Positions 9,601-21,600 of a stretch of DNA of 39,077 nt are shown one piece after another. The translations under genes and the position numbers were made by a program. The stretch is from assembly GCA_030248225.1 (NCBI GenBank), contig JASANE010019284.1, forward strand, positions 1 to 39,077, given 5' to 3'. The notes below the pieces were generated by a model. It was not told where the DNA came from. It was given only the letters and a program-made list of their open reading frames with translations, and ran no database searches. The stretch's first letter is position 1. Every line of letters starts with the position of its first letter. The DNA is from Trileptium ribeirensis. Lineage: Eukaryota > Nematoda > Enoplea > Enoplida > Thoracostomopsidae.

Positions 9601-12600
9601 ATTGCCACGGGGTCAGTTAGTTATCGAGGCGCAAAACAGAGTAACTACGAATGCGAGGGTACTCCGATTAAATAGGTTCAGGTAAAGCTAAATGCTGTAA
9701 AACACAATGGGCGAATTCGGCTATACGACGGGTCAATCCGTACTTACATTAGGGATTGCGTGCGACATGATTTTGCTCATCCCAATCAACACGGCTATGG
9801 TACACGATAGATATGATAAAAACACGGTAAACGGATTAAAATACGGCAAATCATAAGAAATCAACAACGGTTACAATCGTAGCATACTCATGGGTACAAT
9901 GCATTAGAATAGGTACAAATTGGTAAGCTTACAATGAGTACGACTTCTGAAGTAGAATGCGACATCGGTGTAACAATAATTTTTCTTCCCTACTCGCATA
10001 CATACGCATGAACGGTAACCGCGGGTACAAGACAAATTTTCCGCTATTAACAGGATACAACAAGTCACTCTTGATTCCGAATTCCTAATTTTCGAAATTT
10101 GGCTCAAACCCCATAACTCCAGAACCAGAGCCTTAATCGAAAAACAAAATGGACGTATCGACATTTATGATTTTACTATGAAATTAAACCAACCAGAGAA
10201 AAAAATTCAAAAGTTAAGATATAGACAACCTTGATTCCGTGAGGGGTTCTAAAATGGGGTAAAAACCTTCGTTTTGACCTCTGACCTGGAACCAGACCTC
10301 AAATCAAAAGACGCTCGGGTTAATCGTCATACTCCAGTTCGAATGATCCAAGATCATGAAAATCTGTTAAGTCGCTCCAGAGATATGGCTGACCACACAC
10401 ACAGAGACGGAATTTAAAAGCTTTCACCCCTGCAACACACAATCTGCACTACGTCACACTGTGCTCTGACAAAGCTCGCAACGTAACAAACCTCAATGCC
10501 AGCCAGAGTATCCTGCAGCGAAGCGACCAAGATCTTACACCGATCATCTGCTGCAACTTTCGATTGTCGTATCAACGAAATAGCCATTACCAACGTTTCG
10601 ATCGCAGACGCGTACTCGCCAGCTGACGCATCCGACACAGCGCGACCGATCGCACTACTGGAAACGGTTTTGTTGCGCGACATAATTTCTTCGAATTCAG
10701 CGTCGCTCAATGTTTGTTGCTGGTGGTGCGGTTGTTGTTGCTGAAATGGGCAAAAAGTCCGATAACATCACGTGTAGCACCTATAGATATTATGCTCAAT
10801 ATGAACTGTGCAAACTGGGAGAGTAGACTGGGGCCTGCCATGATTAGGCTCCTCAGGTCCAAATGAGTGCCCCCGTTACTCAAATTGTTCGCATCCTTTA
10901 GCAGAATTTTGGACTGCCCTTGTTTGATACCCCTGAATTTTTTGCTTCCACGGTAAAAACGCTCCCCATACAGTTGACAAAAAATTAACAAAATTCCGTT
11001 GCGAAGCTAAAAATTTACCAAATTACTGAACTATTGAAAAACTGCAGCTTTTTGACAGAATTCTAATTCAATTAATTAGTTTGCAACCCCCCCCCCCCCC
11101 AAAAAAAAATAAAACACTGAATCCTGACAATCTTCAAGACCCTAGTTAAACGGCGATGGCGCTCCCATTTCATACCCCTGGCAAAATCCGCGGCTCCCTA
11201 GCTCCGCTCCGAAAAGTCACAGCACTTGCCCCCTGGAGAAATTTTCAGCGAATCTTGGACCCAATAACACACCGAATCGTTTAAATGCAAAAGATTTTAC
11301 ACGTACATTTTATAAGGTTATATTAAAAATAGCATAAAAACAGGGAATAACTGGAACCGTCCATTTAAACCGGATCCGGAACCCGAACCTGGTCTTCGAA
11401 ATTTATATAAAGTAAAACCGATGAAAGAAGAAATGAAGATATAGTGGATTTAAAATGCTTTAAAAATAACTTTTACATTAAACTTAATGTATTGCGATGA
11501 CATTATTGCCTTTCTGAAACTTTAAAGAGACTGAGGAAGCTAATAAAATGTATATTTATGGATCAATATGTTGGTTTTTGGAACCCAATGCAAAAAAATG
11601 CCTTCCACTATACACCCTTGCATATACTGCGTCAAATTGGATGTGCTTACAACGCGTGGAGCGTAGAATACGCACTTTCGTTCTGTCTCCAGTCGCCTCC
11701 CTTTACTACACATACATTTGTTATATGTTCCTATGTATGAAACTTGAAATTATTGGTTTAAGAGAAAATGATAGAAGTTAATTTTCTGATCAGCGGACAA
11801 AGGTACTGTTTAGGCTAGCGTTGGACAAACAGTGGCCGTCAGTTAGATGATAATTTTCTAATCAGCATGCTATAAACTGTGATGTTGCACGCACAGTTTC
11901 AACAAATACAGTCAAGAAAGCAGTTTCTGGCGGCGTTGCTGATAACATTAGTTTATATACTTCAATTTAGGCTGGTGCTTCTGTTTCAATTCTATTTACC
12001 AAGTTTACAAGCGCATTGGCTCGTGCATGACGCAATTTATGTTAGCAAAACATACACTAAGTACTTCCATGTAAGCTATACTCTGTTACCAAGTTGGACC
12101 GGTTTAAATCGAACATACCCCGCAGACTTCTGGATATGCAAAATAGCTGCTACAAGAATTGACCTGGCTTTGATTTGTTAACAAACTCCTGCAGGTTATT
12201 GTGAAAAATTCCCACTGAAATTATGTGCCCAACTTACGTTCTACACGGCAAATTGCATAGTTAATCTTTTCTTTTGCTTGGTTGTATTGGAGCTTGATCA
12301 TTGTATATATATTACATATGTTTGGATCACAGATGAAGCAAAAATGTGGAAAATTTCAAACAAAATTTTTAAACCGGAATTACGGTTCCGGTATGGTTTT
12401 TTCTCATTTGCTGAAACCACAACCGGAACACGATTTTCGCCGGAACCGGAATTCCGGTTACCCCCTGCATAAAAACTGTTATCACCATTTTTGAGCTTTA
12501 CAGAAATGTAGACGGGACGCCACTTGAACGTTCTATATTAAGTAAGGCGGCATTAGGAAAAATCTCGTCTGATTTAGTCCGGGAACCATAACATTATTGT

Positions 12601-15600
12601 GTTTCGGTACTGAAGCCTTAACTTCCAGAAAAGGGCAAAATTGCGAAAAATCCAAAATAGCACCGGGTTTAAAAACAAAAAACCTGTGTTTCTGGTCTAA
12701 AATCTAAAATTCTACAATTAAACACGCCAAAATTCGCACGTGAGAGTAAACGAATGGGGTGTGGCTACTTTGCGCAAAGTGACGATGTGGACGTTCCTTT
12801 TAAAGTTCCGCAATAATTCGCCGCCAATAAAAACGATGTGGCTATTTTAATCACAAAACAAAACCGACAGCCAAAAAAAGATAACTTATTATTACAGGTT
12901 GCTAATTTAAGTAGGAAATGATGAGAGCAGCGCAAATGCAAGGCTATGTCGCGTTCAGTTTATTATGCGACGAATAAAAATCCATCAGACTGGTGAATAA
13001 TTATGCGACAAACAGACAGACAAAACAGAATTTGTCGCAATTATGAGCGATTGGAGGAAAGTTCGCTACCCATCGAAATCAGATGTTTTTCATACGCATA
13101 TTAATATTTTAGCATACTGCGATCTAAAAGGATTGTAAACCTGGCCAGCAAGCAAAGTCTGCACAACACTTGGTTACAACAATTAGTCTTTTGATATTCC
13201 ATGTTCTAACAGCCTCATCCCTTCGTTTGTTCTGTCCTATTTTTGGTTTGTTCGCTAATAACTTCACAAAGAATGTCTAAATTTTAAAATAATTTTTTGT
13301 GCCTTCACGATACCATGAATAAATTTCAGCTAGTTTTGCCAAAAGGGTTCAGTCTTTCTGTGGCATGATCATGACTAGTAACACGCAAGCGAGGGTGAAA
13401 CGAAGCCAGTATGGTTTCATCAGGTGTAATCGCTTGTAGCAGGCTTTGTGATTGATGTATATACTACACTAAAGCCTTTATAACCCTGAACTCATCGAAA
13501 ACCCTAAAACCTCGTCGACCCTAAACCTAGCGAAAACAACTGAAAACGCACTAAGTATTCGTGCTAAACTACCCATTGTATTCAGCATACCTATATACTA
13601 GGGAACGACCGAATATTCGGTATTCGGCCGAATAGTAGGTATTCGGTATTCGGCCGAATAGTTGGCAATATTCGGCCGAATACCGAATAGTTGACTGGCC
13701 GCTGTTAGTTGAAAAATAGAGTCAACCTAATTTTACGGCCGGAGTCCTGATAATTATGCTGCAAACCGCTAAATACGTCCAACGTGTTGCAACTTTGGTA
13801 AGACAAGATGCGTTTGAGACTCATCAATTCAGTTCGCAGCCGGATCGAATGTTCTGATCACCACAGTTATGTTTTTCATCAGCCGTGCACTATCTGGCTG
13901 CCATAATAGTTGCGAAATTAATACTTTGTGGTCTAAATGCAGCAGGATTTGTTAGTTTTCTTTGACACATCGTGAATGTGAAGTGAGACATCATGCTATG
14001 CCGTTCTACATACCTAACCTAAGCCTAACCCTAAGTCTACCGCCCCCGAACACCACGCACTGAGCCGTTCTTTTTTTAACGATATGACTTCACGCACCAA
14101 TTATCGCCGTTGTCCAGATGATGAAGTTATAAAAAAATCAATAAAAAACAAAATTATAACTTCAACCTAACAAACGAGAGCACAAAGCAAAAAAAATCAT
14201 CGAACAAAACTATCGCTGACTCAGCAACACAAAATAAAACGACCTGTTGCATGATGCACGTACATACAGTGGTGGATTTATAGATTTCTCATCATACATA
14301 GGTGTTGCGAACAACTATTCGGTATTCGGCCGAATATTCGGTATTCGGTGAAATTAGGTATTCGGTCGTTCCCTACGACATACCATTCTTGATGCCCTGT
14401 GTGCAATGCTTAAACTAACCACTGAGACACACTATATTCGGGCAATCAGGTTCATTGACCCTAGATCCATTGAAAACTCTTGAAAAGGTACAAAATGTTT
14501 GTGCTGGACGCTAGTTAGTTAGCCAAACCATTTCATTCGGCATACCGAAAAACATATATATATAGACCATTCGTGATGCGTTGCAAGCAGTATATAACAA
14601 AAAGAATGAATACTCCCACTTTGGAAATTGTATTCGTCGATAGTAAAATCCTTCAAACCTCATTAAAAAGTTTAATATATTTAAATCGGACTCCTAATAG
14701 CACAATCGTCATATTCAGTGCGCTTTATAACCTAATAAACGCTCGTTGTAAGGTAAAAACAAGCAACAATATGCCGAAATCATTGAAAAGATATTGAAAA
14801 ATCAATACTTCTGGTACAGGGTCGACGGGCCATATTCGCACAACAGCCCAAGAAGTGGTCCCACAAAAAAGTCGTGATCAGCAAAATTATAGATCTCGAT
14901 GTGCTGATTCAGATGAGATCCGTTTTTCTATGCGAAGCCACTGTCGCGACATGGCTGCGTAAGACCCGTTTGGCTAAATTTGATAAAAAACTCTTAAAAA
15001 CTATTTTGCCATTTTGACCCCGCGTTCCACTAACTAAAGGGCGCATCCTCATTAGTTTTGCTGTCGAACAAATTGATCGAAGTCCATCCACCCGAAGATC
15101 AGATATGCGTGACAGAAGCAGACAAAAAGAAATTTCCAAGATTTTCCCCTTACGCCCTCAGTGGAAACTCCGCTCGCTCCGTTTCAAAATCATTCTTAGT
15201 TTGTAATGTTATATGTTGTTCGCGCCGCATCTTGAGAGCCTAAATTTGATATCGAAATTGCTAAATACCATAGGGATCATTTGAGCCACCACAAGATATA
15301 GTTCATGAAATATTGGTGAATGCAGTTGATAATAGCCGAAATAAATATTCAGGCAGCTCCACAAGACCAAAATTTTACCTGAGGCTTTCAGTTGGTGGCA
15401 ACTGCGACCTGGGCGACTTTCTCTCGTGCGAAATAGGGGTTCATAATTTCATATTTCGTGTTTTTCAAGCATTTACAACATCGTATCGTTGATTTTGTTG
15501 CACACTTATTACTTACCTACTAAAAATCGTATTTTTCCAGACAGCGATTCATTTAATTCGAATTTTGTCGTGAATATTCGAATTAAGCCGCTGTATTAAA

Positions 15601-18600
15601 TTTTGTTTTTGTTAGGATGATCATTTTTGAAGTTATCTCAAAATGCCTGTTGGTCTCGGGATATTGACTTGGTGGTATGACATGGGGACTACCAGAATTT
15701 TGGGTGTAGCTTTAAAATCCTACTTCTCCCCTCTGTGGAAGGGTCAGCTATTTAAAGGTTTTAGCCGTCCCCAACAAAAGTAACTCATGGCTATTATCTT
15801 CTTTACTAGTGAGCAAGCAGAGCCCTAGAGGCTATATAGGCTCGCATGGTCCGTTGGCTTAAGGGGACACACGACCTCGGCAGCGTGCGTGGAGGCACGG
15901 AAAGCGATAAATCAAAATTTTTCTCCAACAACTGGGATGGGATTGCGGAGGCTAAAGAGGAGGTAAATATGGATTGGGAGGGTAACATGAGAATCTTGGC
16001 TATATATAACGAACTCCCATAAGCAGTTACCATTAAAAATCGGACCTCTACAAACCAACCCAACGCCCTTGTGCCGAAGGCATCCCACAGTTCATGAACA
16101 GCGGAGAACCAAACTATGACGAGTTGCAGCAAGAACCGGGACGGTCGAGAAATATGGGGCGGCCTCCCGGTTCAGATGATTTTGTTTTATGTTAATTTCT
16201 TCGTATTTGTGGCGATTTTTGTCCAAAGTGTGAGGTGATTCGGCACCAACCATAAATCCAAAACTACATTTTTGAATATTTAATTATAGCACCACTTTTA
16301 GAGTGTAAAAACTTAGCCATCTTTCGCCTCACGTTCCTGGTTAGTAGCCAACACCTCAACCGGAGGGCAACCAAGTACGGGGAGTGCCCAAGACCTGTGA
16401 TTCACGGGACGACCAAAATAATAGGGGTTGCATGAACCTAACCAGGTAAGGGGGAAGTCGACCGCCCTCTCCACCAGGGAAATGCCAAAAAATTACAATA
16501 ATTTAACAGAAAATTGAAAATAACGGCGACAAAATGGGAAGTCGAGAGAAGATTGATGGTTACCTCAACCCCAAGGCGACTGGCTTTGGGTATATATGAT
16601 GCTCAGTTCTGCACATCGGGTTCTTTGGCTATCTGAAACCCTGAAAGACGAAGTCTTCATTTATGGTCGCGCTGGGTTCAAAGAAGCTCTACGGGATGAG
16701 TCCAGTTGAAAAATACTTTTGAAAATCGTTCACAACAAACCCAGTGCTAACCTGAAAATCCCAATATTTTGTTAATGTTCAACCACAACATAGGAATAGG
16801 TATTAGAGATTTAATAATTTTTATTTGTTGGCGGAGAGCCAGTTCTGCACGCTACAATACACATTTTCATTCGGTTTTAGGCCGAGCGCAGCGAGTCAGG
16901 GCTTTCGGACTTCAAGTTTGTTGGACCTCATAAATCCGAAGAATTTAAGTCTTCAAAATATGATCGGTCATACCAAATAGCTCTCTTGGCTTAGGTCAGC
17001 TGAAACAGAAATATTTTTGACGTTGTTAACCCAACACTATATGCTTAAATAAACCAAAAATTATTGGTTCTCAAATGTCTGAAAAATTGACCGTCACAAT
17101 AATGGACATGCTGAGTGCCGAACAACTCTGCTCTGCACGACTTCAGTTGAAAAAATATAGCAATATTTTGAAACACTTTGCGGCAGTTCCAACAAATGTC
17201 TGCAATCACTGAAACTCTGATATTTTGAACATTAATGGTGTACGGCAGGCCCAATATAATAACTTAGCTGTACTCAAGACGTTTTCAAGAAGCAACAACG
17301 TAACTAATGCTTGGAAGCCAGATCATACCACAGAATTCGTTACAATGCTGTTATAGCTCACTCGCAACTTGCCCTTAGGAAAACAAAACTTTGTTTCTTG
17401 TTCGCTGCTGGTAAGGTCAATTGTGGCGAGTACTGTATTTAACGCCACCGATACATACCACCTAACTGAACAGCAATGGTCGTAGCTATTCCCATCGATT
17501 TTGAAAGCAACAGCCAGCTAACTAGTAAGCTAATAAATTACAAAAAATGAGCGGAGCAATAGGCAAAGTATTTGGTATCTTGTTTATATATATGTAATTC
17601 AACTAAATATTTAATCAATTTATCAGTATCACGTTTTAGACAATTGATGTCAAATCAATATCATACAAAAAGACGATTGTCATTGATGCCATACAAAAGG
17701 CTAGCTAGCTAAAAAATTAACTAATTAGTGCCCATGATAAAATCATAGAGCTTTGAAAGCCATATATTCATGTTCAGGAACATAGAAAACCCCAGACTGC
17801 AAAAAAATTAGCAATTTTGAGGTGATTTTAAACTTTGCATAAAATTAACTAATTAATTAACCAATTAGCATATACAGCCAAGTTTTAGAGCTTCAAGAAT
17901 GTCATATTCGTGATCAGCGACATAGAAAACCTTGTGTGCAATTTATTTTTCATTTGTGTGCACTTTGAAAATTTTCAAAAAGTTAGCTAATTAATAATTA
18001 ATTAGTAATTATATAATTAACTAATTAGTATGTTTTTAACTCTAATAGCTTTACACTAATTATTCATTGAAAAATACGCAATTTTTGTTGGAAAATGCTG
18101 AAACTAGGCTAACTCGCTTCGATCTTTTTACCAAAAAGAGAGCAAATTAAACAGTAATTTTTATTTTACTTACGTATATTATATAGATATCTCCAATATG
18201 AAAACGAGTGTGGGGTATACTAAAACTTTCCTATTTTTAGTCTTCGTGTGTAAATAAGAACACAGTAAACTAATTGATAAGAAATATTCGGTAGTTAAAT
18301 ACTGATTCACATCAAATAATCAAATTCCGTTGTTCAAATTCACATAGCTGGTACGCAGTTAGGAAAGATGGCGCAATTACCTCCGTGGTATCTGTGCATA
18401 ATAAAAAAACGAATGTCGAACTAGAAGCCGCTGTGAACAACACCGAAACGAAATACTAGAACCCGCTGCGGAAGACATCGAATCATGTTAAGCTAAAAAT
18501 CTAAAAAATAAGGCACATAACAAAATAACTTACATAAATAGAATGAGAGGCTTGAACCGTAACGGCTGGTTGAGTAGCAACTGTGCCGGGGATAACGCCT

Positions 18601-21600
18601 GCCGCACCCACTGTACCATTAACTTGTTGCTGCTGCTGGGTCGCATAGAAAGCGGGATTAATATGTGGTGCCGGAAGTGCAGCTGACGCTGATACCGACA
18701 TTGGCGATGGTGCGCCTAAGGCATTACCAGCAACAACGCCAACCGGTGCTTGAGGTGTACTAGCTGTTACCATTGTTGATCTCTGTAATAGTGCAGGAGT
18801 ACCAACAGGCAGAATGCCGCCACCAATATATCCAGGTGGCGGCGCACCGATAGTCGTAGCTGTTGCCGCAATCGAACATGGAGGGACACCGCCAGTTACT
18901 GCAGTAAGTGGAGCACCACTTGACACAATTTGTGGGCCTGCACAAAGCGGCGCCTGCTGTTGTGGAGGTGCAAACACGGCGGGCGGCATAGCCAGTGGCG
19001 GACCAGCAGTGGGCACGGCGGACGATACTGGTGGGGGTGGAAATTGCGTTTGAGGAGGTCGAATCACTGTAGCAGCATGCCCTAAATGTTGCTGTGGTGG
19101 TGGCGGAAGGCCTGGCGGCGGTGCAGACATGCCCAGAGGCGGCATTGTTGCATTAATCGGAGGAGGCGGACCAGTTGGACCACCTGTTGATGCGGCGCCA
19201 GCGGGAATGAAACGAGGTGGTGGTTGCCCCATAGGCAGAATTTGACCAGCTCCACTGCCGGTAACAACTGTTGGAGGCGGAAATGACGGTGGCCCAGATA
19301 CCGGTGGCGGTCCGCTTGTAATGGGCGGCGGACCGCCGAAGCTATGTGGCGGCAAGGAAATTTGCACAGGCGCCACAGCACTACCAGGTGGAGGATGTGA
19401 CAACTGGTGTGGGACTCCAAGCCCAGATACAGCAAGATTTGGTGGCGCTTGTTGCTGGCCAACTGTTGCAAAACCAGGAGGCGGTCCCATCTGAACCGGT
19501 GGAGCTGCAATTACAGATTCTACAACTGAGCCGCTACTAGCCCCAATTCGAACGGCACCCAAATATTTGTGGCCCGGTGGACCTGCTGCCGTCGGTGGAG
19601 CTGAGCCGGGACTAGCAATCGCTTGTGAAGGTGTGTCGGACGGCTTTCCTAACGGGACCTGTTGCTGTGGGACACCACCAGCCACTACTCGTTGTTGTTG
19701 CTGAGTCATATTTGCAACAGGTGGCGGCTGTTTAGCAGCCACAGGGGCGCCAGTTGAAGCTTGTGTTGAGGCCTGCTGTTGCTGTTGCTGCTGTGGTGCA
19801 GCTGATGTTGCACTTTCGAACTGTTGCAACGACGCTTTCGTGTGTGGGAGTACGACAAGCCGCTGACCGTGAAGTTCTCGGTGAGTGGCCAGCTTTTCCA
19901 TCGCTGTTCTTAACGAATGATCGGAACCGAACGAAGCGAGAGCAAACCCTTTGGACTGTCCGTTTGCGCGATTCTCGAAAAATTTTATTTCTAAAACGTC
20001 GCCAATGCCAATTGAAGCAAACGCATCTACTAGATCCTGATCGCTTGTCCACCAAGTCATATTTCCAATATAACAACTGTATTTGCGAATGTCTTTGCGC
20101 GTCTAAAAATAATTAACTATAAACTTTACCATTGTTTCAAATAAAATTTTCGAAAAGAGCTTCTTCTCTGTTTTCTCAACTAGTGTGTGTTCGTCACACG
20201 CAAATCATCGCTGCACTACTGGATTTTTGCAGTAGGCGCGAACAAAAAATCAAACTATGCACTTTGTGTATTTGTGCTGCTACAGCGATTTCCTGTCCAA
20301 ATTATTACAAACCCAACAAATATTCGAACGGCTATCTTTTGTAATTTTCAGATTCGCGAACATTTTAAGGCTACACTCTTCTTAAAGAAGGCCGACCCAA
20401 CATAGAAGCCAGCACGGAAAGCTATAGAAGACTTAGATAGCAGCCGTTTCCGAATTGCACACTATTAAAATAAGCCCGAAAGTGTATTTCCAACAAAACT
20501 GCTTTCTATTATATCGATAGCACGAAATAGTTTGAGGTTAGATAGAATTGAACAATTGGATTGTAAGTCTAATGCATGTACACATGGATAACATAGCTAT
20601 GTTGTAGCAGCACTTGTCTTAAGATACATACATGCAAATACAATAATGCTTTTGTCGTATTGAACAATTCCAAAAAATCATGGGCACATTCTAATCAGCT
20701 AGATACTTGTAATTGAAAAGTGACAAAATATCGCATGTTGGTGCAAACCATTTCAGTTTTGTAAAAATTTAGCTAAGAAATTATATGCGCAGAACAAACA
20801 CTAAACAGTCATTGCACAATTTTGAAAAACTCTGCCCGCTACGTTTCGTTGAACAGTGGAAAATTCTGCTGCAGCTTTGAATTGATTAAAGCCCCAATGA
20901 GCTGAATAAAGCCTGTTTCAGTTCGATTGGGCATTGATCTACCAGAATCGTTAGTAAAAATATTCATGTATATCCACTCATGCTACTACATTTCATTGCC
21001 ATTTAAATTACAACGCTTTGATCCAACCAAAATGACAGGTAAATATAATGTAATGCTAGGATTTTAGCATTCCTTTTCTAATCTCAATTGTAAACATTGC
21101 CCAGTAGTTGCAGCAATCAGCGACCAAATGCAGTGAGCCTGTAGAACGCTCATATTTAGCACTTTGAGCACACCAACGTAGTACATTTATCAGCGACATA
21201 AATCTTACTGGTATATAATGCATTAAACTAATTTCTCAAACTATTATAACTACTGCCGGGGTATGTATGACCTGAGAGGGTTATCACCACTATGAAGTTG
21301 ATCCTCATAAAATCGTGTGGCTTACGACTGCCAAAACAGCAATTATGCTCGATAGGAGAAATAAGGTTGGCGAAATTAAACGAGAACTTCAAACACAGCT
21401 GATGAATTCTCACGGCATCGCACATCGGGAAGCCTTAGCGATCAAGGACTCATGCGGCAGCATTCCTATTTTTTCGTCTGGGTGACTATCTACGAAACCT
21501 GATTAACTTTTTATCAAAACGTAAGTCACGCGTTCAAGCTGAAAAACTGGCATCAATGCTTGAAAAAATATGTACACGTCGAAAGAACGGTTGATGCTCG

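Larger units (their letters stand above)
6661..10491 (-). other. CPSF6 intron 4 (3831 nt)
   Basis: Runs from a GTTTGT donor to a TATTTTAG acceptor. It carries a three-copy tandem repeat (6982-7425), a two-copy repeat (7761-8010), a more GC-rich unassigned patch at 8640-8960, and at 10064-10475 a copy of a dispersed repeat shared with intron 1. A plus-strand open frame at 8192-8632 (146 codons) matches no family and I do not treat it as a gene. Confidence 0.65.
10741..18533 (-). other. CPSF6 intron 3 (7793 nt), transposon-rich
   Basis: Runs from a GTAAGT donor to a CATTTCAG acceptor. It contains a C14-A9 run (11087-11109), two hAT-type elements (11341-12467 and 13599-14375), a tandem repeat interrupted by the second of these (13389-14600), and an AT-rich tandem repeat at 17716-18035. 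Within 14.6-17.7 kb I see only weakly open frames and no recognisable gene. It is the longest intron and the likeliest place for a missed microexon. Confidence 0.7.

Noticed and set aside
15806..16132. Minus-strand 108-codon frame in intron 3
   Set aside because: No family resemblance, no fitting splice sites, and overlapping plus-strand sequence of similar character.
16691..16715. GGGATGAGTCC followed by a GAAAAA stretch, hammerhead-ribozyme-like
   Set aside because: The catalytic CUGAUGA is broken (GG in place of CU) and no GGACGAAA partner follows within hairpin distance.
10741..18533. An additional CPSF6 exon in intron 3
   Set aside because: Exons 3 and 4 join in phase 0 without it, and no minus-strand segment in the intron resembles the protein. 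A very short exon could still be missed.
18814..20116. Antisense open frames over CPSF6 exon 3 (79, 64 and 120 codons)
   Set aside because: They are complements of Pro/Gly/Gln codons in the real exon, with Gly/Ala/Val-biased translations and no splice or start context.
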